In this document: positions 11,320 to 22,775 of the stretch, one piece after another
Layout of the letters: each line of letters starts with the position of its first letter
Position numbering within the stretch: the stretch's first letter is position 1
From: Liolophura sinensis
Lineage: Eukaryota > Mollusca > Polyplacophora > Chitonida > Chitonidae
NCBI RefSeq assembly: GCF_032854445.1
Contig: NC_088299.1
Coordinates: 3,759,001-3,823,000 of the forward strand
Length of the DNA: 64,000 nucleotides
Direction: 5' to 3'
Notes under the pieces: model-generated
Told to the model about the DNA's origin: nothing
Databases searched by the model: none
What the model saw: only the letters and a program-made list of their open reading frames with translations
Program-made: the position numbers and the translations under genes

Positions 11320-12600
11320 GTAAGGTGAAAAAGCTTAACAATTAGACTGTTTATACTCGTTTGGTTTTTTGTCGCTTAAGATGTCACAAATGTTGAATGA
11401 GTGTGAGTGAAGTAAGTGGTGCGTGTTTTTAAATACTGTATGGCATGATGAGAAAAACTTTGGGTCGTTCAGGAGGACAGAAGGCGGTTTATCAAATCAA
11501 TGCTCAGTCGTAAAGCTTTTAGTTCATTAATTTGCTCTGCTCAATCGCATAGAGTATGGATTCGCAACTGACTGGAAAGGACAGAAGATAGATTAAAAAT
11601 GAAGAAAAAGAAACTCTGATCGTGAAAACTGTTTCTGTTACTTTATATAATTCGATCACAAAAGAAAATTAATAAAAAAAATAAAAACCAAAAATATAAA
11701 ACCGGTTCTCACTGATTAGCTCCATGTAACAGTGGCTGGTTATCACCGACTCACTGATAACGTGTTATCCAAGACTGATTACCATCGACTGCATTTCAGC
11801 GAGTGCTTCTTCCTCACCACGTAGTTATCACTGGCTGGCAATGAGGGACCGGTTAACGGTATTACAATTTACACCACGATACATATCAATATTCTACAGC
11901 GCTTACATAACTTATGACATGTGTGTTATCTGGCTGGCTTTTGAGGATAATCTCATAGTAATTGGTGAGATTTTTTTAGAGGTGTTTTAAGGGCTTTTCA
12001 TTTCTCAGAACCTAACATCCTCATACATCATAGATTTTATCAATTATAGCTACATGTTGGGGAATGATTTCTTGCCATTGTATTGCGCTGTCATTGTTTT
12101 ATTACGCCATCAGAATGCAGATATTCTGAGAGGATTTACTGCTATAGTTTACGATGTATAATATCTTTTTTGCTTTATTGTCGCTGATGGCCAGTTCCAT
12201 TAAATGTACATCCACGAATTGTTAAATCTGATAAAAAAAATGTAATGTGCGGATTTCCCTTTTCGTCAAGCATAAAAGACTGATAACAAAGTTTAGGACA
12301 GGGATGTCCAACAACATAATATCACAAGAGTATCTTCTGTGCATCCTTTTATTCAATAGGGATTTTTTTCAGAATTAATGGAGACATGTCAGTTTCATCT
12401 TTTCTACATGATAAATGTGTTTTGTTAAGAATCTTTGTTACAGCAGCCGTCATTCATTAACAATGCGTTCCAAATTAAACAAAGATTTCAGGTCGTCCCA
12501 TTTGTTCTGAGGTATTTTTGTGGCAAGGTGTTTTGAACCTAAAAATGGGACTTGCAAGTATCGTCTTGCATAACGCCATGTGGGTGTAAAATCCGATCAA
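11320..12600 (-). mobile_element. Element A, copy 2 (reverse, no 112-bp array)
   Basis: The reverse complement aligns with 2900-4110. A 12165-12280 block carries the complement of AAATCCGCACATTACATT, an 11330-11560 block carries the complement of AATTAATGAACTAAAAGC and of TCATTCAACATTTGTGA, and 12400-12520 matches 2940-3040. It lacks both the tandem array and a clear left arm, so it is either truncated there or descends from a form before amplification. No coding frame is present. Confidence 0.65.
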
Positions 12601-13159
12601 AAATTCCGAAAATAAAACTGTTACAGTAAAAGAAGTAAGTTGAAGTAAGAGAGAAGTTTAGCCATTGGACGAACAAAGAAAATTTATTGTCCAAGTGTTC
12701 CTCTTATCATTTGATTTATTTAATTATTGGACTGTCGTGAAACACACTGACGAATTTTCTCACCTGTGACATAAATATATGCAAATGCGTACTGTTGGAA
12801 AATAAGCAGTCCAAAACAAACGTGAAACGCGCTTTGATTTTCTCTATTATTAATTCGGCACGCACATCAAATAACTGCACCATTTTGCTCATTTGCCCTG
12901 TCAAAACTACAAAATTAATTGTGATGGAATGTTTTAGATATGAATAAGAAGAAAATTTTGTTGTAGACGTGTTTTATTCAGCATTTTCTGCCTGTTTCAG
13001 AAAAAAAGGATAGACTAGGATAACTTCTCTGTGTTAAACACTACGATAGAGAGATCCTAGCACTCTGTCAAGAAAGCTGGTACACATAATTCAAAATACG
13101 ATATAGTACACAGAAGGTTAGAGGTTCTGTTGAGTTCTGACGATGAGTACGTCTTCTTC
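12601..13159. other. No supported feature
   Basis: AT-rich. Only a 62-codon minus-strand frame without motifs (12716-12904). Confidence 0.45.
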
Positions 13160-13330
13160 TAGAACCCGGGGGGTTTTGATATCATCACACGTCCGTAACA
13201 AAGCACTTAGTCTTGGACGTAACTACCTGTCTAGGCCACTCCAAAACCAACCATTGCTGCGTGCAGTAATCTTTAGTAAACACGGTAGGTTAGACGATGT
13301 TCTTATCGCTTCATCTGCAAATTGAGGTCA
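13160..13330 (+). repeat. Low-copy repeat R1, copy 2
   Basis: This is the inverted relative of 210-460. The frame at 13143-13325 contains SHVRNK, RNYLSRPLQN and SKHG, matching SHVHNK, RNYLSRPLQN and GKHG in copy 1. Identity of the peptide across two diverged copies suggests that the sequence once encoded protein. No function is assigned. Confidence 0.45.
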
Positions 13331-13939
13331 CTGGTAACAAACAGTCTGAGTAAAATAAATGTCAGCTCAGGTGAGAATTTGTCCAAACCTGGCACAAAAC
13401 TCACAATATCCCAGTTTATAACTGTTTTAGTGACAATACATGTGTTTTATGTAGGTTTGGTCTGATTTATTACCAAAAGTTACAGCTATCCCTGAATAAT
13501 TTTACCTTACTATCACTATATTTTAACCGAGGTTTTGGGTCAAATTCAACCAAACTCTTCTGAGGTAAGAATTCGGAATGAAAACCTAAGCAGAATTCAA
13601 AAACGCTACGATTTTCAAGGGAAAGCCACAACACTGTTCAGGGAAAAGCTACTGAAGCATATAACCATTAAATCACCGATTTAATACACCGAATGTAGCT
13701 GGCATAATTTTCCATCCTTGTACACAAGATCAACTGTTGTCCCCTTTGCCGACTGGTGACTCATTCGAATCGTCGTTCTGATTCGCTGACTAATTGTCGT
13801 TATATCCGGTTGTTTGAGAAGTGAAAATAATTTTTGTAAAATAACCTGTTACAACATTAACCCACTGTAAACCCACATGTGACGTAAGCTCAATGTCTAA
13901 GCCATATTTGTGAAATATACGTGAAGTTAGCAGTATTTT
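13331..13939. other. No supported feature
   Basis: Short frames only. Nothing recognised on either strand. Confidence 0.4.
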
Positions 13940-14900
13940 AGCAGGTAAGAATTTAGCAAGTTTATATACATAACCTGTTACAAATGGTACAACGAACGCT
14001 TCTTCCACATAGCCAACAAGGACCCCAAAACAATGAAGACAACAAAGACAAGCAGACCGAATGTAAAACAGAACGACCGAGTTACAGAACAGTTTACCTT
14101 GAAGTGGCAGTCAAAACTGATCGTATTGCACATGGCCGACGCATGGTCAACGTCTGACATTTATGGTGCCAAATAAGCAGACATGTATAAAACATATTTT
14201 ATCTATAAAGGCAGATATCTAAGGGTTTTGGTTAAGAGGGTCACTCACAATGTTACCAAAATATTTGCAAACATGGCAGAATCCTAAACTGGAACAGAAC
14301 ACAAAAACTTGTGTAAATAAAGGATTTATCTATACACACAGACATATAAGGCTACTTGACGTTTACCCAAGAATTTGCCAGCGGTAATTCACCACAACCT
14401 ATTCCTTGGCTTCGGGCAATGCCTTATGAATGGGATATGAAGCAGTCTTCTAGCATCTACCGCAGTTTGCCACAACACAGCTCTGAGCCAAAACTGTCGC
14501 TTGTATTAGTGATTATTCGTGACAAACAACAGAAATTAAACTCCACGTGGCACGTGGTCCTTAAGGTAAGCAGATTATCTACAAAAAGATCGTTTTACAT
14601 GATTAGTAACGGAAAGCGAAGTACAGATTTATCTTCATCGGAAATTCTAAAAGCAACCAAAACAATTGTCTTACTCAAAGCCATAAACCCCCAATCTCTC
14701 TTCAGAAGTGATTTGAAAATCAGCTTCGCTCAAAATATCCTGTAGGGTTTAAAGGAAAGAGTTTGGTTGTATTTAACTTGTAATTAGTGTTCGTCACATC
14801 ATGATTGGCAGTTGAATAAATTGCACGATTAATAGAACATGAACATCCTGAAAGGCAATTGTTCATTTTAAAGTGTCTCAGAATTGCCTTTCCTTCAGAT
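13940..14900 (+). repeat. Low-copy repeat D, copy 2
   Basis: It aligns with 9240-9850, with roughly 370 extra bases in the middle (about 14330-14700). On the minus strand at 13978-14160 a 60-codon frame has a hydrophobic stretch FGLLVFVVFIVLGSLLAMW flanked by RSFC and KKR, the shape of a signal anchor. The equivalent stretch of copy 1 keeps RRSFC but is broken. The 129-codon plus-strand frame at 14356-14745 falls mostly within the extra bases, has no recognisable motif, and I do not call it a gene. Confidence 0.5.
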
Positions 14901-15059
14901 AACTTGGACGATGACTAGTGGATATCATTGGCATTAAAACTCCCCATAATCTTCGTTTGTATCTTCTGAAATCTATCATACTAATGCATTGTCCAGTTCA
15001 TTTTCTCTAAAACTAGGCTACTGTTTAGAAAATGCAGGGGCTTGAGTTTTCGATAGACG

Positions 15060-15450
15060 CTATCCTTCATTAAATCGAGCAGCCCTGTCGTTTCCTGCAT
15101 TTGGACAAAAAAACATACGGAAAAAACCATTCATGATAAAATTGCTTAAATAAAAATCATATTTCGACACAGTTCGCTGTCAACTTCCAGTTCATTTCCG
15201 GTAAAAAAGCAATCAAAAAGTACTGTTGTTTCCGATCGTTCCACGAGGAAATGAAGTCTTTTTGCCACCGCGAGCTTGTGAAACGTTTTCGCTTTATACG
15301 CGGGGCTAAACTTTTGGTCGATCTCGCATAAGCTTGCCTTTGTCCCCACAGAAGCCTTTTAATGCTTGATAGTAGCCTCATTAAGACAGTCCGGGTCAAC
15401 AGTCAGACTCCGGATATACCCCGGTAATGGGATCATCCGGAACAGGAAGT
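15060..15450 (+). repeat. Low-copy repeat B, copy 1
   Basis: The 15370-15450 part (GTAGCCTCATTAAGACAGTC, GTCAACAGTCAGACTCCG, TAATGGGATCA) matches 26650-26760 directly and 35560-35640 and 47790-47870 in reverse. The upstream part (TTCATTTCCGGTAAA) resembles the far end of the reverse copies. Two overlapping minus-strand frames (15146-15399) have no identifiable domain. Confidence 0.5.
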
Positions 15451-15849
15451 GCTTGAGAGGTTTACAAGTGCGTTTTTTCTTTACTGAAATGTGTTAACGT
15501 CTTCTTAAAATGCAGTTTTGATTGCAAAAATAATCTAACTGTTGTGATCTAATTTGTCTTTGGTGAGTTAGATGTAATTCCAGTCTTATAACACATTTGT
15601 ACATAACGCAACGTGCAGATTCCAGGTTGCAATAGGCAGGGTTGGCTTTAATTCTCCAGTGAATTTACACGTCTAACAGTGATTTTTCTTAAGAAATGGG
15701 AAATTGTTCAACCTGTGTCGCGTCTACCGTGCGACGAATCAGCATGTAAATGATTCCTTGAAAATCCAATTAATCACTATGGTCATTTTAAACATTTGTC
15801 TTTCAAAATCTAGCACAGACAGTACGCTGCTATTTGTTACTTATTGTGG

Positions 15850-16000
15850 TGTAAGTCATCTATTTTCGTTTTAGCACACAGCTAACTATTGCTGTCAAGG
15901 TAAAATGTATGTTTTCTTGGGGAATTAGCCTTGCGATATTTGACTTGGAATCGGTCAACCGTCTGTTTCGACGCCTAGATTCAAACAACCTAAGATTTTT
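15850..16000 (+). mobile_element. Naiad-like element, old 3'-UTR fragment
   Basis: GGGGAATTAGCCTTGCGAT through CTGTTTCGACGCCTAGATTC parallels the 3' end of the 5985-6690 copy. It lies head to tail just upstream of the younger copy at 16045-16460, giving a partial tandem. Confidence 0.6.
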
Positions 16001-16044
16001 GTTAAATACAACATGGTGAAAGAGAAATCATGTATGAGTCATTC

Positions 16045-16460
16045 AACCTGGGGCTAGGGGCCGTAAAGGTAGCCATGCTCATTACATCAGCATGATGCCT
16101 TTATGAACAGTTGCAATTAAAGCGCGACTGAGATAATTGTTTAATTGTTATTTGACATGGAACTCATTCACAGACTACGAATTTGAACTTTGATATGGAA
16201 TTCATGCCTGGAATATTCATTGTCTGCCAGGCATCATTGAAAACTGATGACCGCTTCTCTCTTGTGTGTTACCGGCTTTATTTCTTATTTGTATAATTTC
16301 TTACATACCTTTGTCTTTGGGAGTTAGTGTTAAACGTTGTTTTGGAAATGGATCTTGCGATTATCGACTTGGAACGCCTTTTACGGACAACGAATGGTAT
16401 ATGAATGTCGGACATGACGCTTGTATTCAATACATCAGCAAACAGATTGACAAGCTCTAG
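16045..16460 (+). mobile_element. Naiad-like element, young 5'-truncated 3' end
   Basis: This is almost identical to the reverse complement of 40650-41030, the 3' untranslated region of the full element. By eye, about 4-5 percent of positions differ over 400 bp. It begins near GGGGCTAGGGGCCGTAAAGG and ends near GACGCTTGTATTCAATAC. The 64-codon frame at 16266-16460 is matched by a minus-strand frame at 40623-40811 only because both copies share this region, so neither is a gene. It is the most recent Naiad copy in the window. Confidence 0.8.
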
Positions 16461-17239
16461 ATTTTAAAAGTGGTCAAAAAATTTAATCATTTGAAATATT
16501 AACTACACATTTAGGGGATAAAAACTGCTCCGAGAAATCGAAAGTCTTACTTAAAGGAAAATACTTTGGCGTGTTATACGTATTAATTTCATAAGTGGTA
16601 ATGCTAATTTCATGAAATTTAACTTCAAGTTACGCACCTCAGCAACTCGCCTATATCTCTCTTGAACTCTCACAGGTGGGTGTCTTGATCAAAAAGCGTG
16701 ACGTTATAATTACTATGTCGATTTTCAGCAACATTCAATCAGTCTTTGCATCCGATGTCGACAAGCATTCTTTCGAAAATTTCGAAAATAACAGTTACTA
16801 CTTGATATTCAGACGACACACAGTTGAAAAAATATTTATCTTGCGAAACTCACTTGACGCGATGACATGTCATTGACATCACATCATAATAGATCTTAGA
16901 CAATCATAATATTTAACTGACAAATGTCCAGTGTTAACAAGAGCTGTTGTAAACATGCGATTAGCAGACTCATCCTTATTTCAGGCAAGTACTTAGCATA
17001 TCATTGGTTGAAATGAGTCTATTTATTCGCATATGGACAGACACCAACGACATCTGACGTTTATTTGTTTGCTTAATTAATGTTTCCCCGTATAGAATAT
17101 TTGATATGTGACACACAGCCCTCATATGGTGCCATTTAACCAACAGGTGCATCAAAGTGCCCAGAGACAGGGAAGTGTGGTATTGGGTTTTCAGTACCGA
17201 ATATAAAATTATGCCAATCACTTAGAGTATCTGATAAAT
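16461..17239. other. No supported feature
   Basis: AT-rich sequence with two short motif-less frames (16676-16876 plus, 16976-17221 minus). Confidence 0.45.
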
Positions 17240-17244
17240 TGTCG

Positions 17245-18134
17245 GTCTTCACATGTGAGTTATTAGCAATCCTCTGTTCTTTACGCTGGCTTGAGGAATA
17301 TAGATCAGTGAGGCCTGTGATATTTTCTGAGTCACTTGCTGCATTGCAGGCAATTAAGAATTAATCTTGGCAAACTGTATCTCCTGTGATTTTGGAGCTA
17401 TTATGGTTAATAACCTCATTGTACTTTCAGGGGATAGAGGTTTGTTTGGCATGGGTACCAGCCCACGTCGAAATAGCGGTTAATGAAGAAGCGGACAAGG
17501 CTGCAAAATATGCGCTACTGCTGAATAATAAACCTGTCTCTTACACCTTATCATGTCGAGAGATGTTCAACGAAGTTAAGTCACACTTTTACTCGCTTTG
17601 GCAGAATGAGTGGGATACAATGAATAATGGTCATTTTTATTTTCAATTTCAACCTTCTGTTTCCAGCGGTTATGTAAACCTATCTCCACGACGACACGAT
17701 GTCTTATTTTTCAGATTAATGTCTGGTGTCTTACCTCTTAACTTACGCCTTTTCAAGATAAACTGTCACCCAACTGGCTGGTGTGGTTTTTGTGATGTAG
17801 ATGAGTCCAAAGTGCATTTTCTTTTAAGATGTCCCAGATATAATATAATCAGAACTCAAATGTTTGCAAAGCTATAACATTATGGTATTTTTCAGCACAC
17901 ATTACAGGCAGTTCTATGTCCTCCATGACACAGAGTTAAAGTTTTCAATGAAGTGGCGAAGTTCATTGTTAATTCAAGGCGATTTTGCGTCGCCCCAACC
18001 CTCATTCCGTTTATTTGAGTGTTATCTCTAGTAACGTAGTATAGATTTACTCTTGCTGTTAAGTGTGGCGTGCATCATCCCTTTTCAGGGCTTCGAAAAC
18101 GCCAAATTTATAATTTCACTCACTCACTCACCTC
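17245..18134 (+). pseudogene. LINE ORF2 C-terminus: RNase H and terminal zinc knuckle, 3' UTR and CACT tail
   Basis: The translation reads ELLAILCSLRWLEEY, VIFSESLAALQAI, an in-frame TAA at 17362-17364, then an open frame to 17877. The later part has AWVPAHVEIAVNEEADKAAK, the RNase H box usually written WxPGHxGxxGNExAD. After it come a spacer with SPRRHDVLFFRLMSG and a CGFC...VHFLLRCPRY zinc-knuckle end typical of LINE ORF2 proteins. RNase H degrades the RNA of the RNA-DNA hybrid during target-primed reverse transcription. The catalytic Asp of FSDS appears as Glu here (FSES). The reverse transcriptase and endonuclease are absent, so the copy is 5'-truncated. After the ORF about 250 bp of UTR end in CACTCACTCACTCAC at 18118-18132. 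The clade could be I/Nimb-like, which is inference. Confidence 0.85.
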
Positions 18135-18139
18135 CTCTC

Positions 18140-18275
18140 CACTCACATGGGAAGGCCTAGCAGCTTGCGGATGATCCTGGGTTTCCCGGGCAGAGCCTCC
18201 CACCAAAATGCTGGCCTTATAAATGAATATTCTTGAGTACGGTGTGAAATATCAATTAATTAAATAAATAAATAC
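18140..18275 (+). mobile_element. Type-1 SINE, 3' half
   Basis: ATGGGAAGGCCTAGCAGC, GCGGATGATCCTGGGTTTCC, AAAATGCTGGCC and ATATTCTTGAGTACGGTG follow the type-1 order and end in AATTAAATAAATAAATA. The tRNA-like head is missing. It abuts the CACT tail of the LINE immediately upstream. Confidence 0.8.
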
Positions 18276-20214
18276 ATATTTCCAAAAAGATTATTCTATT
18301 TTACATATGATGAATTGTGACTTTTTTACTGGTTTGTGTTCATCGATGAGGTCACAACAAAGAAATATAAATATAAATATAATTAAAGAAAAGTTAGGGT
18401 ATGGTTTCCAAAGTGAGTACACTGTATGGAGAAAAAAAAACATTCGGTATTCTTAAACTTTTTCTGTCAAATTTGGGATTAACCCATATAAACTCGTTCA
18501 CCATTCATAATTTCAGTGTCTACAATGTACATGTACCTCTCGACTGATGCCAGAAAGAGGCATTTGCCTTCATTTGATGTGCATTGTTCACAATGCAAAC
18601 AAGCGAAAGACAACCACAAAAAGAACGAAGTGGTTCAGAGATATCAAGTCCATAACTATATGGCAGCACAAATAGACTGCCGCAAGCCTACACACATGAT
18701 CCTGACATCGGAAAAAAACGATGTTATGATTAGATTTCATACAAACGATTTGAGCTCACTGAGCAGCACATACCAATGACAGGAAAAAATATCAACAGGG
18801 ATAAGCTATGGCTCGGTTTATCCCACGCTAAATGAACTTAACTATCGTAAAATGTATAATATCCAACGAGACGGATTCTTATGACTTTCAGGAGAATATA
18901 TTTTTGGTAACGTAATCCTCACTTTAAGTCATTTTAACCCTGTTAAAAAGAGAAATATGCCATGACAAAAATTGCATTGCCTCGTCGGTTAATTGACCGG
19001 TAGAACATTAAAGGAAAAGATCTGTAAAAATCGAAGTAGGTATCACTAAATAGATCACTTAAAACTATTGTCAGGGGCGGGTTTTTGGTAGATTGGGTAG
19101 GAGTTGAGTGATTGACTATTTGTTGTCATTATAGGGCAGGATGTCAGTATTATATTGGTTATGTTTGTCCACCTTATGTGAACTGTGAAGTAGTACTGGG
19201 CAACATGCATTATTCGTGCGTATTAGCATAGGTAAAGTGTAAAATGATATTTTGTGTTGACATCTGATGGGAATGATATTTTATTTCCTTGCCTTAGACA
19301 GACAAGGCATGAAATGGCATTCAGTTCTGAGAACTACATTGTCAGCCGAATGAGGTCACAACAAAGACTACTTCATCGCTGTGACAACTGTGGGCTCCTT
19401 GTGGTATAAAAGACCGGTGAAGTTAGTTTGAGGTAAACTGCTGCCAAATGTAGCGTTCATTCATGGAACTGGGAACTTTCCTGTTACATGGCTATTTAAT
19501 TCCACTTTCAGTGCTTTTTATAAGAATACCATTTACACCAAAATAGCGCTTACAAGAAAATATTATTTATTGGAAGGACAGATATTGAGACTATTCAGGA
19601 GGTTATGTAATAATTATTTTTTTTGATGATCTTTTGAACAAGGCCTAGAGAAAGACTAATCTGCGTCATTTGTGCCGTTGCTATATTTATTTGTGTTTTT
19701 ACGCCTTTCTGCGGAGTACTTTCGTAAAATACTTAAACTAAGGAACTTTCGACATGGGCACTATATAATTCTTGGAATATGGTCATTTGCTAACTTCTGA
19801 TTAGGTCCTGAAAGATAAATGGCTAGTGATTTATAGTAACTGTTTCAGTAGTTCCACAGCTACCATGTGCAAGGTGTGAAAGAAAAACAAGAGCAAATGT
19901 GCAATTTATCGATTTATAATGCCGCTCGTCGCATTTACAGTAATTGCGACACAAGGCAAATAAATTTATGTCGTATTGCACTGAGTTCTCTTATTAAGAG
20001 ACTGGTCAATGTCAAGAGAACAAAATTTTCGACAGGCAAACATATAGAGCTTCCCGTACACAGGAGAGCCATGTTCATAGATGCTTATCTGCCGATGACA
20101 TACATGTACTTTTCATGTAGTAAACGGGAATACTGTAAATTTAAGTGTATCTATACTATCTATGTTTCTTATACAGCCTTTTCTTTATGAAATCAAATTG
20201 TGAATGCCCGTCTG
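18276..20214. other. No firm feature; one weak exon candidate
   Basis: An 87-codon frame at 18516-18779 follows a pyrimidine-rich stretch ending in AATTTCAG. Its end, ILTSEKNDVMIRFHTNDLSS, loosely resembles the last strand of CUB domains (a TSxNxxxVRFxTD pattern). This is weak and could be chance. The 107-codon frame at 19867-20190 shows no motif. The rest holds nothing I can name. Confidence 0.25.
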
Positions 20215-20310
20215 TTTCTCCGAGGCTCTGCCCGGTTTCCTGACATCACAGTGCTGACCGCAGTCGTATAAGTAAAATATTCTTGAGTACGGCGTAAAAC
20301 GCAAATTAGA
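20215..20310 (+). mobile_element. Type-1 SINE, 3' fragment
   Basis: GGCTCTGCCCGGTTTCCTG, GACCGCAGTCGTATAAGT and AAATATTCTTGAGTACGGCG followed by TAAAACGCAAATT match the 3' third of the SINE. The poly(AAAT) tail is lost. Confidence 0.8.
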
Positions 20311-22332
20311 CCTTATGGAATCTCGCAATAACTAGATTCTGTGCGCCTTTAGACAAATGGCATAACAGCCTTCTGGTGAAGCAAATACTATCATTTACAG
20401 TAATGTGTTCATTGCGATAATGCCTAGCTGCCTGAACCTTGATCCACTAGTAACAACTTTCCTAGATAGGCCTATTAGGCACTAACACTTGATGTTCATG
20501 GAATGAGTGGACTGCTACATATATGTATATCCATTATTCATTTATAAAGTGGAATGACCATAAATTGTCATGTTTTTTTTTGTATGTGTCGTTTTATTTC
20601 CCTTTTCTTGTGGTGCTATGTTACGGATTCTAAATAATGAAATAAAAAGCAATAAATGTGCTTCTGAAAAAAAAAAAACGAGCACATCTCCGTTATAATC
20701 ATTAGATCCTTCACCGTTTGAACCGAAATGGGAAAACGACAAATGACTACCAGTGTTGATCGCCAGAATTATAATATAATTATGGTATAATCTCTTGACT
20801 TAGCCTGAACATACATTTTTTTTAGTTTCGCCACATTATTACGTAGTTTATATCTATATGTTTTGCATATGTATGTATGTTTTGCACTTTAGATGTGCAA
20901 CTAAGATATGGCTTTTTGTCTAAAAATCTCATATTAAACTCGTAAAAATGTCTATAAAGCTTATTCAGCCCCTAGTGATATTAGTTTGATTTATGTAACT
21001 TTTAATTCATTAGACACCCTGAGCTATTAATTAGACGGAAAAGTCATTCATTACACATTGATATGAACTTGATATGTCAACACAAACTACATTTGTTGAA
21101 GGGTAAAACATTTGTATATGCAATACAACTACCCATAACGTTTTGTTGTAAACTTGTTTCAGTCATTGTTTGCTTTCTGCAAGAAACAGAGAGAGAGGCA
21201 CCTCCCCCCCCCCCCCCAAAAAAAGAAAGAAACAGCAAGGAAAATAGACAGTGATAATAGATAATATGAATGCACGGTGTGGTGCAATTTTATATACATT
21301 ATTCAAATTCACGATTTAGTTCGCCGCAGAAATTGCCCCAAGAGAAACTATGGTGATCACACTCCCGCAAATTTACGCTGTTTGCAAATCTAGACTGCCT
21401 TGATAGCATCGCGAGTTCACAAGAGGCAATCGGCGTTAGATCAGGATAGCCAAAAAAAGCACAAAAAGTCTATTGCAATCATGCAATAATCTCGATGTAA
21501 TAATGAATAAGCCGGCAAGTAATTACATGTTGTGTATACTTGAAAAACCTTTCACTAATAATTCTTGTGTGTGTCACCGGAGACCAGAGAATGTACTTAT
21601 CGGTTTATCTACAGATTGATGCCAGGGAGAAAAAAAGAACCGGAACTCTGCATCCCAATTTTGAGTAGAACATGCACTACAAGATCAACCTTACTGCGAC
21701 TGTAAGTGGCTACTAATCGCTTAAATTGGCCCTAAGAGTTTACTTCACACCATTAGCCATGCCGAAGCTTGTTATTGATATAAGTCGGACAATTTCTTCC
21801 AAAAACGTGTGTTACTAATCAGATGTAAATCTGCTGGCTACAGTGTTACTCGCATATAGAGGCCTTGTTGTTGAGCATGCATTGTCTCGTCTTAAAAATG
21901 AAATGTCTTGCTGAAAACTTTGATTTACCACAAAAACGATTTCGTTCTTCAGCCTAAAATTATGATCCAAATAAAACATCCTATACACATTAAACTGATT
22001 AAATCCCATCATTGATTCTATGCTCTGGAGGTTCAATTACCAAATTTGATGACTTTGAGGATCCAGCTTCAAAAACTTATAATGCTATTTCAGGGGAACA
22101 ATATTTCTAGAGCACAAATGCATTGCCTCCTGTCAAGTCACAGTGGGCTAACACCGGGTCTGCTAGTATTCGAGCGTTCCCTCTAAGCTTTTTATGTGCA
22201 CTAAGTCTGGGAAATACCATCGTTATTATAGTTTTTGGAATGAGCCGCCTCTGAATGAGGTGATAAAGTACACAAGTTTGTCAAATTCAATGAACTGATG
22301 TCTGACTTTTGTGATTTAAGAAGCCTTTTAAG
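20311..22332. other. No supported feature
   Basis: Frames are short. A C-rich run (about 16 C) lies near 21203-21218 and an A-run near 20668-20679. Nothing else is recognised. Confidence 0.45.
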
Positions 22333-22518
22333 ATGCACGATGGTTTTTTCTTGAAAAACAACATATTCAAGCCTTCCAAGAGAAAGTTTCCATGTGGGGA
22401 AGCCGATAAAAGTTCTACACAACTAAGGCCAGATAAAGGCTCTCTTCATCAAATACCAGATAAAGGCACTATACAGCAGAGGTCAGATAAAGGCCCTATG
22501 CAACATAGGTCAAGATAA
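22333..22518 (+). CDS. Possible exon with four 9-residue repeats
   Basis: A 61-codon frame begins with an ATG at 22333. Its second half is four consecutive 27-bp units (22404-22511), each encoding nine residues: DKSSTQLRP, DKGSLHQIP, DKGTIQQRS and DKGPMQHRS, then R and a stop. Unit length is a multiple of three, and all units keep DK at the start and a Gln at position 6 or 7, so the repeats grew within a coding frame or are constrained by one. The repeat is hydrophilic with no signal peptide or membrane segment. It could be one exon of a low-complexity protein, or a minisatellite that is open by chance. No family recognised. Confidence 0.3.
   Translation: MHDGFFLKNNIFKPSKRKFPCGEADKSSTQLRPDKGSLHQIPDKGTIQQRSDKGPMQHRSR
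22404..22511 (+). repeat. Minisatellite, 4 x 27 bp
   Basis: Three units begin AGATAAAGGC at 22431, 22458 and 22485. The first unit begins CGATAAAAGT at 22404. A ninth-residue periodicity results. Confidence 0.85.
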
Positions 22519-22691
22519 CTAGATTAACATATTATCGCCATCTCATTATCCCTATTACAAATGCTGAGGCAGCGAGGTAGTCAGGTTGGGAAAGGTCTTT
22601 TATTACCCTTCATATGTTAAAGAAAATGTTCAGTTCACTATGACACTGAAATTCCACAAAATCATTTCTATGAAGTGGATAGCTGGTTTGA

Positions 22692-22775
22692 TAGCCGAGT
22701 GAGTGAGTGAGTGAGTGCTAGAGTTTTAACGTCGTACTTAACAATTTTTCAGTCATATGACGACAAATGATAGCC
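22692..22775 (-). mobile_element. Type-2 SINE, 3' tail (reverse)
   Basis: GAGTGAGTGAGTGAGTGC, then TTTTAACGTCGTACTTAACA, then TTTTTCAGTCATATGACGAC, is the reverse of the 3' end of the full type-2 SINE at 25342-25710. The rest of the element is missing. Confidence 0.8.

Noticed and set aside
14356-14745. 129-codon open frame
   Set aside because: No motif, no splice context, and it lies mostly in sequence inserted into a low-copy repeat. It could be chance in an AT-rich region.
16266-16460. Apparent 64-residue secreted peptide conserved at 40623-40811 (minus strand)
   Set aside because: Conservation comes from two young copies of the Naiad 3' untranslated region. Older copies do not keep the frame.
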